This document shows positions 36,941-45,527 of a DNA stretch of 64,000 nt, piece after piece. Where the stretch lies: positions 186,001 through 250,000 of the forward strand of contig NZ_JBHFEI010000008.1 of NCBI RefSeq assembly GCF_041928815.1, written 5' to 3'. The notes beneath the pieces were generated by a model. The model did not search any database, was not told where the DNA came from, and worked only from the letters and a program-made list of their open reading frames with translations. Source of the DNA: JBHFEI01 sp041928815. Its GTDB lineage: Bacteria; Pseudomonadota; Alphaproteobacteria; Rhizobiales; Rhizobiaceae. How positions within the stretch are numbered: the first letter of the stretch is position 1; every line of letters begins with the position of its first letter. The position numbers and the translations under genes were made by a program.

Positions 36941-37411
36941 ATGGCTGACAAGAAACCCGGCATCGACAAGACGCTCATCCGCGATCTCGCCAACATCCTC
37001 AACGACACAGACCTGACGGAAATCGAGATCGAGCAGGAAGACATTCGGATCCGCGTTTCGCGAACGATCGCGACCCAGTACGTCCAGGCCCCGGTCGCAG
37101 CCCCCCTGCCCGTCGCGGCAGCGCCGGTCCAGGCGGCCGTCGCCGCTCCGGCCGCCGAGGCCGCGGCCGCCGCCTCCAAGAACGCCGTGACCGCGCCGAT
37201 GGTCGGCACCTGCTACCTCGCCCCTTCGCCCGGCGCGCGCGCCTTCGTCGAGGTCGGCGGTACGGTCAAGGAAGGCCAGACCATCCTCATTATCGAGGCG
37301 ATGAAAACGATGAACCAGATCCCCGCGCCGCGTTCGGGCAAGGTCGTCGAGATCCTCGTCCAGGACGGCACTCCGGTCGAGTATGGCGAAGCCGTCATGA
37401 TCATCGAGTAA
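36941..37411 (+). CDS. accB: Acetyl-CoA carboxylase biotin carboxyl carrier protein
   Basis: Carries biotin between the carboxylase and transferase halves of acetyl-CoA carboxylase, the first step of fatty acid synthesis. The 156 residues have an N-terminal helical part (IDKTLIRDLANILNDTDLTE), an Ala/Pro-rich flexible linker at about residues 48-80, and the biotinyl domain with the biotin-accepting Lys in IIEAMKTMNQIPA near residue 121. The gene is nine bases upstream of accC in an operon, which follows aroQ. Confidence 0.97.
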   Translation: MADKKPGIDKTLIRDLANILNDTDLTEIEIEQEDIRIRVSRTIATQYVQAPVAAPLPVAAAPVQAAVAAPAAEAAAAASKNAVTAPMVGTCYLAPSPGARAFVEVGGTVKEGQTILIIEAMKTMNQIPAPRSGKVVEILVQDGTPVEYGEAVMIIE

Positions 37412-37420
37412 GGCGGCGCC

Positions 37421-38770
37421 ATGATCTCCAAAGTCCTGATCGCCAATCGCGGCGAAATCGCCCTCCGGGTCCTGCGCGCCTGCAAGGAACTCGGCATCGC
37501 CACCGTCGCGGTCCATTCCACCGCCGATGCCGACGCGATGCATGTGCGCCTTGCCGACGAAAGCGTCTGCATCGGCCCGCCGCCCTCGCGCGACAGCTAT
37601 CTCAACATCCACCAGATCGTCGCGGCCTGCGAGATCACCGGCGCCGATGCCGTCCATCCCGGCTACGGCTTCCTGTCGGAAAACGCCAAGTTCGCCGACA
37701 TCCTCGAGGCACACGGCATCACCTTCATCGGCCCGACGGCGGAGCATATCCGCATCATGGGCGACAAGATCACGGCGAAGAAGACGGCCGAGGAACTGGG
37801 CATCCCCGTCGTTCCGGGCTCCGATGGCGAGGTGAAGCCCGAGAACGCGCTGGAGATCGCCCGCGCGATCGGCTTTCCCGTGCTGATCAAGGCGACGGCC
37901 GGCGGCGGCGGGCGCGGCATGAAGGTGGCGAGATCCGAGGACGACCTCGAGGAGGCGCTGCTGACGGCGCGCTCCGAGGCGGCCTCCGCCTTCGGCAACG
38001 ACGCCGTCTACATGGAAAAATATCTCGGCAAGCCGCGCCATATCGAGATCCAGGTGGTCGGCGACGGCGAGGGCAACGCCATCCATCTCGGCGAGCGCGA
38101 CTGCTCGCTCCAGCGCCGCCACCAGAAGGTATGGGAAGAGGCGAATTCGCCGGCACTGAATGTCGAGCAGCGCATGGCGATCGGCAAGATCTGCGCCGAT
38201 GCGATGAAGAAGCTCAAATATCGCGGTGCCGGCACGGTCGAGTTCCTCTACGAGGACGGCAAGTTCTACTTTATCGAGATGAACACCCGTCTGCAGGTCG
38301 AGCATCCGATCACCGAGGCGATCACCGGCATCGACCTCGTGCACGAGCAGATCCGCGTCGCCTCCGGCGGCGGCCTCTCGGTGAATCAAGAGGATGTCGT
38401 CTTCCAGGGCCACGCCATCGAATGCCGCATCAATGCCGAGGATCCGCGCACTTTCGTCCCCTCGCCGGGCACGATCACGCATTTCCATGCGCCGGGCGGG
38501 CTCGGCGTTCGCGTCGATTCGGGCGCCTATCAGGGCTACCGGATCCCGCCCTATTACGACAGCCTGATCGGCAAGCTCATCGTGCACGGGCGCACCCGCG
38601 TCGAATGCATGATGCGCCTGCGCCGCGTGCTCGACGAATTCGTCATCGACGGCATCAAGACGACGCTGCCGCTGTTCCAGGACCTGATCAACAATCAGGA
38701 CATCGCCAATGGCGACTACGACATCCACTGGCTGGAACACTATCTCGCCAGTACGACGCCCTCGGCCTAG
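37421..38770 (+). CDS. accC: Acetyl-CoA carboxylase biotin carboxylase subunit
   Basis: An ATP-grasp enzyme that carboxylates biotin on AccB with bicarbonate and ATP. The 449 residues match the family. It starts MISKVLIANRGEIALRVLRA, has the Gly-rich ATP loop KATAGGGGRGMKVAR near residue 160, HIEIQVVGDGEGNAIHLGER near residue 210, EMNTRLQVEHPITEAITGID near residue 290 and the C-terminal domain with AIECRINAEDP. It follows accB after nine bases and is four bases from aat. Confidence 0.97.
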   Translation: MISKVLIANRGEIALRVLRACKELGIATVAVHSTADADAMHVRLADESVCIGPPPSRDSYLNIHQIVAACEITGADAVHPGYGFLSENAKFADILEAHGITFIGPTAEHIRIMGDKITAKKTAEELGIPVVPGSDGEVKPENALEIARAIGFPVLIKATAGGGGRGMKVARSEDDLEEALLTARSEAASAFGNDAVYMEKYLGKPRHIEIQVVGDGEGNAIHLGERDCSLQRRHQKVWEEANSPALNVEQRMAIGKICADAMKKLKYRGAGTVEFLYEDGKFYFIEMNTRLQVEHPITEAITGIDLVHEQIRVASGGGLSVNQEDVVFQGHAIECRINAEDPRTFVPSPGTITHFHAPGGLGVRVDSGAYQGYRIPPYYDSLIGKLIVHGRTRVECMMRLRRVLDEFVIDGIKTTLPLFQDLINNQDIANGDYDIHWLEHYLASTTPSA

Positions 38771-38773
38771 GCG

Positions 38774-39388
38774 ATGATCGGGTCGCGCAGACGACGGCAG
38801 GACATCACGCCGGACCTGCTGCTGCGCGCCTATTCGATCGGCCTTTTCCCGATGGCCGATTCGGCGGACGACCCGGAGCTCTTCTGGGTCGAGCCGGAAC
38901 TGCGCGGCATCATCCCGCTCGACGGTTTCCACGTGTCGCGAAGCCTGCAGAAGCTGATGCGGTCAGCCCCCTTCGACATCCGCGTCGACACGGCCTTTAC
39001 CGAAGTGATGCGCGGATGCGCCGCCCCGGCACCGGACCGGCCGACCACCTGGATCAACGGCAAGATCCTCGACCTCTACACGACGCTGCACGGCATGGGC
39101 TACGCCCACAGCGTCGAGGCCTTCGAGGGCGACACGCTGGTCGGCGGCCTCTACGGCATTTCGCTCGGCTCGGCCTTCTTCGGCGAAAGCATGTTCTCGC
39201 GCCGCGCCAATGCCTCGAAGATCTGCCTGGTGCATCTGGTGGCGCGGCTTAAGCAGAAGGGCTTCACCCTCCTCGACACGCAGTTCACCACCGACCACCT
39301 GAAGACCTTCGGCGCGATCGACGTCCCGAAGGCCCGGTACCAGACGCTGCTGGCCGCCGCGATGGAAGGCCCGGATCTCGTTTTCTGA
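38774..39388 (+). CDS. aat: Leucyl/phenylalanyl-tRNA--protein transferase
   Basis: Adds Leu or Phe from tRNA to proteins starting with Lys or Arg, marking them for degradation through the N-end rule. The 204 residues show the family core: LLLRAYSIGLFPMADSADDP, FWVEPELRGIIPLDGFHVSR, TWINGKILDLYTTLHGMGYA, HSVEAFEGDTLVGGLYGISL, ESMFSRRANASKICLVHLV and LLDTQFTTDHLKTFGA. It starts three bases after the accC stop, so it is co-transcribed with the acc genes. Confidence 0.96.
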   Translation: MIGSRRRRQDITPDLLLRAYSIGLFPMADSADDPELFWVEPELRGIIPLDGFHVSRSLQKLMRSAPFDIRVDTAFTEVMRGCAAPAPDRPTTWINGKILDLYTTLHGMGYAHSVEAFEGDTLVGGLYGISLGSAFFGESMFSRRANASKICLVHLVARLKQKGFTLLDTQFTTDHLKTFGAIDVPKARYQTLLAAAMEGPDLVF

Positions 39389-39480
39389 ATTTTCGAGTGT
39401 TTCCGTTTCAACGCCTCGTCCGGACGTCAGAGCGGTCCAGCGTCGGTTGGACACGCCTTAGAAAACCTGAGCCGGCGCCC

Positions 39481-39942
39481 TCACTCGGCCTGGGCTGCAT
39501 CCGGCGGCGGCAGGTCTGATTTCGCCTTGCAGTCCTTCAGCCAGACGTCATAGACGGGGTGCTCGACGGCGTTGAGGCCGGGGCTGTCGGCGAACATCCA
39601 GCCGGTGAAGATGCGGCGGATCTTGCGGTCGAGCGTGATTTCGTCGACCTCGACGAAGGTCGTCACCTTCTGCGCCTCGGTCTCGTCGCGGCTGTAGCAG
39701 ACGCGCGGCGTCACCTGCAGCGCGCCGAACTGCACCGTCTCGCCGATATAGACGTCGAAGGTTGTGATGCGGCCGGTGATCTTGTCGATGCCGGAGAAGA
39801 CGGCGACGGGATTGGCGATCCGCGCGGCCGAAACCGGTTGCGCCAGCACGCCCGCACCGGCGGCGAGGAGACACGCCAGAACGCGTCCGCAGGCCCGCTT
39901 CTGGAACTGGAAAAGGCCCTTCGGGGCCCTGAAGAAGGTCAT
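39481..39942 (-). CDS. DUF2155 exported protein
   Basis: A 153-residue protein with a signal peptide in residues 1-40 (RACGRVLACLLAAGAGVLA, cleavage near VSA). The mature part has the DUF2155 pattern: FSGIDKITGRITTFDVYIGE, FGALQVTPRVCYSRDETEAQ and IFTGWMFADSPGLNAVEHPV, ending with a second Cys (VWLKDCKA) that may pair with the first. The domain is widespread in alphaproteobacteria and usually encoded next to the NDUFA12 homologue and aat, as here. Its role is not established. Confidence 0.9.
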   Translation of the reverse strand: MTFFRAPKGLFQFQKRACGRVLACLLAAGAGVLAQPVSAARIANPVAVFSGIDKITGRITTFDVYIGETVQFGALQVTPRVCYSRDETEAQKVTTFVEVDEITLDRKIRRIFTGWMFADSPGLNAVEHPVYDVWLKDCKAKSDLPPPDAAQAE

Positions 39943-40054
39943 GCGTCACCCGTCATCTGCGGTGCGCTGCCGCCTGCCGGCCGCAGTCTTTTGCAATCCG
40001 GCGCAGCCATGCGCGCCCGCCTGCTTGCTATCGGCCGATTGTGGCGATTCCGGT

Positions 40055-40450
40055 TCAGGAGCGCGGCGTCCAGGCGTCATAGTCGCCGGTCACGCGCGGG
40101 CGCTCGCCGGCGCGGGCGATCGAGCCCTTGGGGCGATAGGCGCCGGCGGTTCCGGTCCGGTTCGGCTGGTGCGGCGCCTGCCATTCGCGCGGCGTATAGC
40201 TCTCGTCCGCCGGAGAAATGTCGGTGCGGTGATGCATCCAGCCGTGCCAGCCGGCCGGAATGGCCGAGGCATCGGCATAGCCGTTATAGATCACCCAGCG
40301 GCGGGTGCGCCCCTCGGAATCGGTGCCGCCCTGATAATAGACATTGCCGAACTCGTCCTCGCCGACACGGGTTCCAAAGCGCCAGGTGTGGAAGCGCGTT
40401 CCGATCGTCTGTCCGTTCCACCAGGTGAAAATCTGCGCCAGCAAAGACAT
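40055..40450 (-). CDS. NADH:ubiquinone oxidoreductase accessory subunit, NDUFA12 family
   Basis: A 131-residue homologue of the mitochondrial B17.2/NDUFA12 subunit of complex I, found in alphaproteobacteria. It shows the family core WWNGQTIGTRFHTWRFG, GEDEFGNVYYQGG, RRWVIYNGYADASAIPAGWH and GWMHHRTDISP, followed by a Pro/Arg-rich tail. It sits upstream of the DUF2155 gene on the same strand, about 110 bases apart, and probably forms an operon with it. The main complex I genes are outside the window. Confidence 0.94.
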   Translation of the reverse strand: MSLLAQIFTWWNGQTIGTRFHTWRFGTRVGEDEFGNVYYQGGTDSEGRTRRWVIYNGYADASAIPAGWHGWMHHRTDISPADESYTPREWQAPHQPNRTGTAGAYRPKGSIARAGERPRVTGDYDAWTPRS

Positions 40451-40559
40451 GAAGCACTCGCTTTCGGCCGGTGCGCCCCAAGGCGTCCGGAGGGGTTGGC
40501 TTTCCGTCGCTTATGCCGCGCAAGGCCCGGGTTGTCCAGCGGTTCTGCGGTCGCAGGTT

Positions 40560-41030
40560 CTATTTCAACGCAAGCTTGAAGCCGCGATGGGAGGGGGCGA
40601 AACCGAGGCGTTGGTAGAATCGGTGCGCGTCCGCCCGCTTCACGTTCGACGTCAGCCGGATCGACGCCATCCCTTGCGCCCTCGCCGCATTAATCGCGAC
40701 GCGGACCATGGCCTCGCCGATTCCCCGGCCACGCCGGTCGGCCCGGACCTGCACGGCTTCGAGGATCATATGGGCGGCTCCCCTGTCCGTCAGCGACACC
40801 GTCACCAGCGTCTGGAACGTGCCGACCACGGCCCCGTCCAGTTCGGCGACGTAGAGCGTCTCGCTCGAGGACGCGGCGATGCGGTCGAAGGCGGCGCGAT
40901 AGGCGGGAAAGGCCGCCGGATCGGTCGTGTCTCCATGGCCGCCGATCGTATCGTCGGCGAAAAGCGCGATCAGCGCCGGCAGGTCGTCAGGCGTCGCCTG
41001 CCGGATGATCAGGGAAGCGTTCGGCATCAT
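40560..41030 (-). CDS. GNAT-family N-acetyltransferase (1)
   Basis: A 156-residue GCN5-type acetyltransferase. The start is SLIIRQATPDDLPALIALF; the acetyl-CoA loop is in VQVRADRRGRGIGEAMVRVA near residue 95 (the R/Q-x-x-G-x-G/A pattern), and the C-terminal DAHRFYQRLGFAPSHRGFKL is the family's last strand and helix. The substrate is unknown. Two adjacent in-frame ATG codons (41030 and 41027) are possible starts. It lies downstream of a second GNAT gene and gatB on the same strand. Confidence 0.85.
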   Translation of the reverse strand: MMPNASLIIRQATPDDLPALIALFADDTIGGHGDTTDPAAFPAYRAAFDRIAASSSETLYVAELDGAVVGTFQTLVTVSLTDRGAAHMILEAVQVRADRRGRGIGEAMVRVAINAARAQGMASIRLTSNVKRADAHRFYQRLGFAPSHRGFKLALK

Positions 41031-41103
41031 GCGTCAGGGTCCGGAAGAAAGACTCGGTCCCACAGCATGTCGGGCACCGACGACGAACGCATGACGGCAG
41101 CGG

Positions 41104-41526
41104 TCAGGCGAGCGCTTTTTCGAAGAGGACGGTCGCCGTGCCGGCATGCTCGACGATCTTGGCGAAGCCATGCGCATCGAAGAAGGCGATCGCAGCCGCA
41201 TTGCCCGGCGCCACCTCGACCCGCATGCGCCGTGCGTCGGGAAAACACGTTTCGAGCTCGGCGAAGAGATCGCGCGCGATCCCCCGACGCCGGAAGCGGG
41301 CATCGACGCAGAGCATGTGGAGCTGCACCGTTTCCTTCAGCGCCATCGCGGCATAGCCGAAGCCGGCGATCGTCTTTCCGTCATCGGCGACGACGCATTC
41401 GGCGTCCGGGCGCGCGAGCCACGCCGTCAGTGTCGCGGAAGGAACCGGCGGCACCGGGCCCACCGCCGACAGGAGCGCCGCGACCTTCTCGATATCGCGC
41501 GCGGACGCGCTGCGCACGAAGAACAA
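41104..41526 (-). CDS. GNAT-family N-acetyltransferase (2)
   Basis: A 140-residue GCN5-type acetyltransferase with the acetyl-CoA motif LCVDARFRRRGIARDLFAEL near residue 75 and the C-terminal NAAAIAFFDAHGFAKIVEHA. The start is a TTG at 41524-41526 behind GAGGA, four bases after the gatB stop; a GTG three codons later is the alternative. Tight spacing indicates transcription with gatB. The substrate is unknown and it has little in common with the other two GNAT genes nearby beyond the fold. Confidence 0.82.
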   Translation of the reverse strand: MFFVRSASARDIEKVAALLSAVGPVPPVPSATLTAWLARPDAECVVADDGKTIAGFGYAAMALKETVQLHMLCVDARFRRRGIARDLFAELETCFPDARRMRVEVAPGNAAAIAFFDAHGFAKIVEHAGTATVLFEKALA

Positions 41527-41530
41527 GGGA

Positions 41531-43033
41531 TCAGTCCTCGAGGCCGAGCTTCGCCTTGACCAGCGCCTGCACGGCCTGCGGATTGGCCTTGCCGCCGGTC
41601 GCCTTCATCACCTGGCCGACGAACCAGCCGGCAAGCGACGGCTTCGCCTTGACCTTGGCGACCTGGTCGGGATTGGCGGCGATGATGTCGTCGACGGCCT
41701 TTTCGATCGCGCCCGTGTCCGTCACCTGCTTCAGGCCGCGCGCCTCGACGATATCGGCCGGCTCGCCGCCCTCGGTCCAGACGATCTCGAAAAGGTCCTT
41801 GGCGATCTTGCCGGAGATGGTGCCGTCCTTGATGAGATCGATGATGCCGCCGAGCTGGAGGGGCGAAACCGGAGTCTCCTCAATGGCTTTGCCGGCCTTG
41901 TTCAAGGCGCCGAGCAGGTCGTTGATCACCCAGTTCGCTGCGATCTTGCCGTCGCGCCCGGCGGCCACCGCCTCGTAATAATCGGCGATCGCCTTCTCCG
42001 AGACGAGCACCGAGGCGTCATAGACCGAGAGGCCGAGATCGCGGACGAAGCGCTCCTTTTTGTCGTCGGGAAGCTCCGGAAGGTCGGCGAGGAGCGCGCC
42101 GACGAAGGCGTTGTCGAATTCCAGCGGCAGGAGGTCGGGATCGGGGAAATAGCGGTAGTCGTGCGCGTCTTCCTTCGAGCGCATCGAGCGCGTCTCGCCC
42201 TTGTTCGGGTCGAAAAGACGGGTCTCCTGGTCGATGACGCCGCCATCCTCGAGGATGCCGATCTGGCGGCGTGCCTCGTATTCGATCGCCTGGCCGATGA
42301 AGCGGATCGAGTTGACGTTCTTGATCTCGCAGCGCGTGCCGAACCCCTCGCCCGGACGGCGGACGGAGACGTTGACGTCGGCGCGCATCGAGCCCTCGTC
42401 CATGTTGCCGTCGCAGGTACCGAGATAGCGCACGATCGAGCGCAGCTTCGTCATGTAGGCTTTGGCCTCGTCGGAGGAGCGCATGTCCGGCTTGGAGACG
42501 ATCTCCATCAGCGCCACGCCCGAACGGTTGAGGTCGACATAGGACATGGTCGGATGCTGGTCATGCATCGACTTGCCGGCGTCCTGCTCCAGGTGCAGGC
42601 GTTCGATGCCGATCTCGATATCCTCGAAATTGCCCTGCCGGTCGGGTCCGAGCGAGATGACGATCCTTCCCTCGCCGACGATCGGATCCTTGTACTGGGA
42701 GATCTGGTAGCCCTGCGGCAGGTCGGGGTAGAAATAGTTCTTCCTGTCGAAGACGGAGCGATGGTTGATCGTGGCCTTCAGCCCGAGCCCGGTGCGCACG
42801 GCCTGGCGCACGCATTCCTCGTTGATGACGGGCAGCATGCCGGGCATGGCGGCGTCGACCAGCGAGACGTTCGCATTGGGCGCATTGCCGAAGGTGGTCG
42901 AGGCGCCGGAGAAAAGCTTCGACTCGCTTGAGACCTGCGCATGCACCTCCATGCCGATGATCACCTCCCAGTCGCCCGTGGCGCCCGGGATATAACGTTT
43001 CGGGTCGGATTCGCGCATGTCGACGATCGTCAT
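41531..43033 (-). CDS. gatB: Aspartyl/glutamyl-tRNA amidotransferase subunit B
   Basis: Subunit B binds misacylated Glu-tRNA-Gln or Asp-tRNA-Asn and activates it with ATP while GatA supplies ammonia. The 500 residues start MTIVDMRESDPKRYIPGATG; the core begins with WEVIIGMEVHAQVSSESKLF and includes NYFYPDLPQGYQISQYKDPI, SYVDLNRSGVALMEIVSKPD, GTRCEIKNVNSIRFIGQAIE and DYRYFPDPDLLPLEF. The C-terminal YqeY-like helical domain ends VQALVKAKLG. It is about 2.6 kb downstream of gatA on the same strand, separated by other genes. The ATG at 43031-43033 is chosen by family start. Confidence 0.96.
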   Translation of the reverse strand: MTIVDMRESDPKRYIPGATGDWEVIIGMEVHAQVSSESKLFSGASTTFGNAPNANVSLVDAAMPGMLPVINEECVRQAVRTGLGLKATINHRSVFDRKNYFYPDLPQGYQISQYKDPIVGEGRIVISLGPDRQGNFEDIEIGIERLHLEQDAGKSMHDQHPTMSYVDLNRSGVALMEIVSKPDMRSSDEAKAYMTKLRSIVRYLGTCDGNMDEGSMRADVNVSVRRPGEGFGTRCEIKNVNSIRFIGQAIEYEARRQIGILEDGGVIDQETRLFDPNKGETRSMRSKEDAHDYRYFPDPDLLPLEFDNAFVGALLADLPELPDDKKERFVRDLGLSVYDASVLVSEKAIADYYEAVAAGRDGKIAANWVINDLLGALNKAGKAIEETPVSPLQLGGIIDLIKDGTISGKIAKDLFEIVWTEGGEPADIVEARGLKQVTDTGAIEKAVDDIIAANPDQVAKVKAKPSLAGWFVGQVMKATGGKANPQAVQALVKAKLGLED

Positions 43034-43171
43034 GGTCTGCCCTTGGAACTCATAGATTTGAACCGTCTCGGTAGAACATATGGTGAGGCGGCGCAAGGCA
43101 TCGGGACCGGCGGCGGACCGATCGGGATCACCGCCTCGGTGTCCAGGGCGTAGGCGGAACAGTGCGGAGGG

Positions 43172-43684
43172 TCAGAACCCGTCCGGCCCATAGCCCGATG
43201 CGACATCCTCGACGAGCATGCGCCTGAGGCCGACCGATTCGACGTCGCGGTCGAGCTTGGTCGAATGGGCGATGGAGAGCCAGGAGACCGCATAGCCGCG
43301 ATTGGTGAAGAAGGAGATCGCGGCCCTGTTGCGGGCATGGGTTTGCAGGCACACCTGCGGCTGGCCGGCAGCGGCGACCTCCGCCTCCATCGCCGCGAGC
43401 AGCGCCGAGCCGGCACCGCGCTTCTGCGCCGCCGGCCGCACCCAGAGGTCGGTGATCTCGTCGTCCCCTCGCTCGCGGGCGGCCCAGCCGAGCGGTTCGC
43501 CGCCCTCCTCCGCGACGCGCACGACAGGCCATGAGGCCGCGAGGAACCGAATGAAAGCCTCGGCCGCATTGTCCCGCAGCCGCTCCAGATCCGCCACGCC
43601 GGCGATCGCCTGTCCCCAGGCCGCAAGCCCAATCGCGGCCAGCGCGGGCACATCCTCTTTCCGGGCGTGGCGGATGGCGATCAT
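43172..43684 (-). CDS. GNAT-family N-acetyltransferase (3)
   Basis: A 170-residue GCN5-type acetyltransferase. It begins MIAIRHARKEDVPALAAIGL; the central strand WVRPAAQKRGAGSALLAAME near residue 95 is the acetyl-CoA loop, and NRAAISFFTNRGYAVSWLSI follows. The C-terminal 30 residues extend past the common fold. It is upstream of gatB, about 140 bases apart, in the same direction. Substrate unknown. Confidence 0.85.
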   Translation of the reverse strand: MIAIRHARKEDVPALAAIGLAAWGQAIAGVADLERLRDNAAEAFIRFLAASWPVVRVAEEGGEPLGWAARERGDDEITDLWVRPAAQKRGAGSALLAAMEAEVAAAGQPQVCLQTHARNRAAISFFTNRGYAVSWLSIAHSTKLDRDVESVGLRRMLVEDVASGYGPDGF

Positions 43685-43774
43685 GGGCTCTCCGTGACGA
43701 AAACGCCATCAAACCATCGCAACCGCCGTCTGGCGAGGGGTGAGCCGCCGCTTCCTGCGAAGCGGCGGCTCCTG

Positions 43775-44923
43775 TCACGTGCCGTGGTCGCGCAACTGCA
43801 CCAGCTCGTTCATCAGGCCGGAGGTTCCGTTGTGGATCGTCAGGCGCTCGACCTTGCCGGCGATCGCCTCCAAGGCCTCCAGTTCCTTCAACCGCAGCAT
43901 GACCGGGTTCTCGGCCATCACCTTCGCCGTGTTGAGCAGCGCGCGCGTGGCGTTGGTTTCCTCGCGGCGGCGGATGACGTTGGCTTCCGCCTGCTTCTCC
44001 GCCGCGACGACCTGGTTGAGGATGTCGCGCATCTCACCCGGAAGGATCACGTCCTTCAGCACGATGGTGCCGACCTCCAGCCCGACCGCCGCCATGTCGG
44101 CGCGCACGCGCTCCGCCACCTCCAGATCGACCGTTCCCTTGCGTTCGAGGATCTGGTCGAGCGTCAGCGCGCCGAGCGCCCGGCGGAAGGCGACCTGCAG
44201 CGCGCGGTACAGCGTGTCGGAAAAATCCTTCACCACCGTTACCGCGCTCAGCGGATCGACGACGCGGAACTCGGCCGAGACGTTGACGCGGATCGTCACC
44301 CGGTCGCGGGTCAGCAGTTCCTGTCCGGTAACGTCGAGCGACTGCCGCTTGAGGTCGACCACGCGCACCTGCACCGTCTTGCCGACGTTCCAGAAGGCGT
44401 GCTGGCCCGGCGGCAACGTGCGCTCGTGGACGCCGTCGACGAAAAGCAGGCCGACCTGGCCTTCGTTGACGACAAAGGCTGTGACGAGCTCGGTGCGCCG
44501 CGCCCGCGTCAGCCGGCGCATCAGGTCCGGCGCGATGTCGAGCGAGGCGGACACGTCGATCCGCGTTTCCGACCATGGCCCCGCATCCTGCCAGACCACG
44601 AGCTTCTGGTTCGGCGCGAAGACGCTGTAGATCAACTGGTCGCGCTCCAGCACCAGCACCTCGCTGGCATGGGTGCGGAACACCTTCAGGTGCCGCTCGG
44701 CGATTGCCGGGAGCCTGTCGAACAACGCCTTCTCGTAGACCGACGAGAAGGCCGGCGCGCTGAGGTCGAAACGCACGGTCTCCAGCATGCCCTGCCGGTT
44801 CGGCAGCATGTGCACGCCCGGCCCGAACAGACCGAGGATCTCTCCTCTGTAGAGGGCGAGCAACCGTTCGTTTTCCTTCACCAGGACGCGCGAGCGCCCC
44901 AGAATCGCTTCGAGAAATGTCAT
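43775..44923 (-). CDS. Slipin/stomatin-like SPFH (Band 7) protein
   Basis: A 382-residue protein. The SPFH core covers about residues 150-340: FVVNEGQVGLLFVDGVHERT, LPPGQHAFWNVGKTVQVRVV, LLTRDRVTIRVNVSAEFRVV, VTVVKDFSDTLYRALQVAFR, then the coiled-coil region DILNQVVAAEKQAEANVIRR and ETNATRALLNTAKVM. Residues 1-120 contain a second, weaker SPFH-like start (VLVKENERLLALYRGEILGL, then FGPGVHMLP). Unlike most slipins it has no obvious N-terminal membrane span. The ATG at 44921-44923 is preferred, with AAGGAG eight bases upstream. Role unknown; related proteins organise membrane microdomains. Confidence 0.85.
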   Translation of the reverse strand: MTFLEAILGRSRVLVKENERLLALYRGEILGLFGPGVHMLPNRQGMLETVRFDLSAPAFSSVYEKALFDRLPAIAERHLKVFRTHASEVLVLERDQLIYSVFAPNQKLVVWQDAGPWSETRIDVSASLDIAPDLMRRLTRARRTELVTAFVVNEGQVGLLFVDGVHERTLPPGQHAFWNVGKTVQVRVVDLKRQSLDVTGQELLTRDRVTIRVNVSAEFRVVDPLSAVTVVKDFSDTLYRALQVAFRRALGALTLDQILERKGTVDLEVAERVRADMAAVGLEVGTIVLKDVILPGEMRDILNQVVAAEKQAEANVIRRREETNATRALLNTAKVMAENPVMLRLKELEALEAIAGKVERLTIHNGTSGLMNELVQLRDHGT

Positions 44924-45303
44924 CGTTTCCACTCCTTCGGCATGGCTACGGCATGAACCGATCGTCCTTTCGTCTGGACCCTTGCCGGTCCGGCGGCTGT
45001 TCCCGGGGAAACCCTGTTGGCCGTCGGGGAACGTTCGAGGCCGGGCAGGAGAAAAGTCCGGGGACCGCTGGCAGTCCGGCGAGACGGGCCCATGGGAGAG
45101 GGTGTTGCGGCGGGACGGCGGGCGCCGGGAAAACCCTTTGCCGGCCGTCCCGCGGCGTGACCTTCACCAAAGGCCGGGCCTTGCCCGACCGGCCTCGGAA
45201 GGCGCCGCCGACACCTTTCGGCCCGGCATCGTCACCCTCGGCATTGCAGTCTCCGGACCCATCGTTTTTCAACACCTTAACAGGGTGCTGCTGGGGGGAT
45301 CCA
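44924..45303. other. Gene-free stretch upstream of the slipin-like gene
   Basis: About 380 GC-rich bases with no credible gene. It contains a GAGAAAAGTCCGGGG stretch that slightly resembles an RNase P RNA element but lacks the rest of that RNA. It presumably holds the promoter of the slipin-like gene and the 3' end of any transcript from the tRNA-like pair. Confidence 0.45.
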
Positions 45304-45374
45304 GCATGGAGAAGGATTCGAACCTTCGACTTCAGACCTTAATCTGACGCTCTAAACCGCAGAGCTATCCTTGG
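45304..45374 (-). other. tRNA-like cloverleaf A (six-base anticodon loop)
   Basis: On the minus strand, 71 bases fold as a tRNA: D-stem GCTC/GAGC, anticodon stem TCAGA/TCTGA closed over a six-base loop TTAAGG, variable AGTC, T-stem GAAGG/CCTTC with a canonical TTCGAAT loop. The acceptor (CCAAGGA against TCCATGC) has two mismatches and no CCA is encoded. Its first three bases are the CCA of cloverleaf B. A normal anticodon loop has seven bases, so this is a decayed tRNA or a non-decoding tRNA-like RNA. No amino acid can be assigned. Confidence 0.6.
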
Positions 45375-45445
45375 AGCAGACAACGGGACTCGAACCCGCG
45401 ACCTCCGGACGGCCGTCCGGCGCTCTTCCGCTGAGCTAGGTCCGC
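45372..45445 (-). other. tRNA-like cloverleaf B (six-base anticodon loop)
   Basis: On the minus strand, 74 bases fold as a tRNA: acceptor GCGGACC with TGTCTGC (six of seven paired), D-stem GCTC/GAGC, anticodon stem CCGGA/TCCGG over a six-base loop CGGCCG without the invariant T33, T-stem GCGGG/CCCGT with TTCGAGT loop, discriminator T and an encoded CCA. The absence of T33 and the short loop argue against decoding. It lies upstream of cloverleaf A and overlaps it by the CCA. Both are between gatA and the slipin-like gene. Confidence 0.6.
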
Positions 45446-45527
45446 GATAGATGGTGCACATGCCCGTACACGGTGGCGGCAGGGCCGCCCCGCGCGGGAG
45501 GAGTTTGGACCTCCGTCCTTGCGACAT

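Noticed and set aside
36905..38932. A 675-codon minus-strand frame opposite accB-accC
   Set aside because: Antisense shadow; accB and accC show complete biotinyl and ATP-grasp motifs.
45050..45110. GAGAAAAGTCCGGGG resembling a conserved element of RNase P RNA
   Set aside because: The remaining conserved parts of the RNA and the required length of about 350-400 bases are absent.
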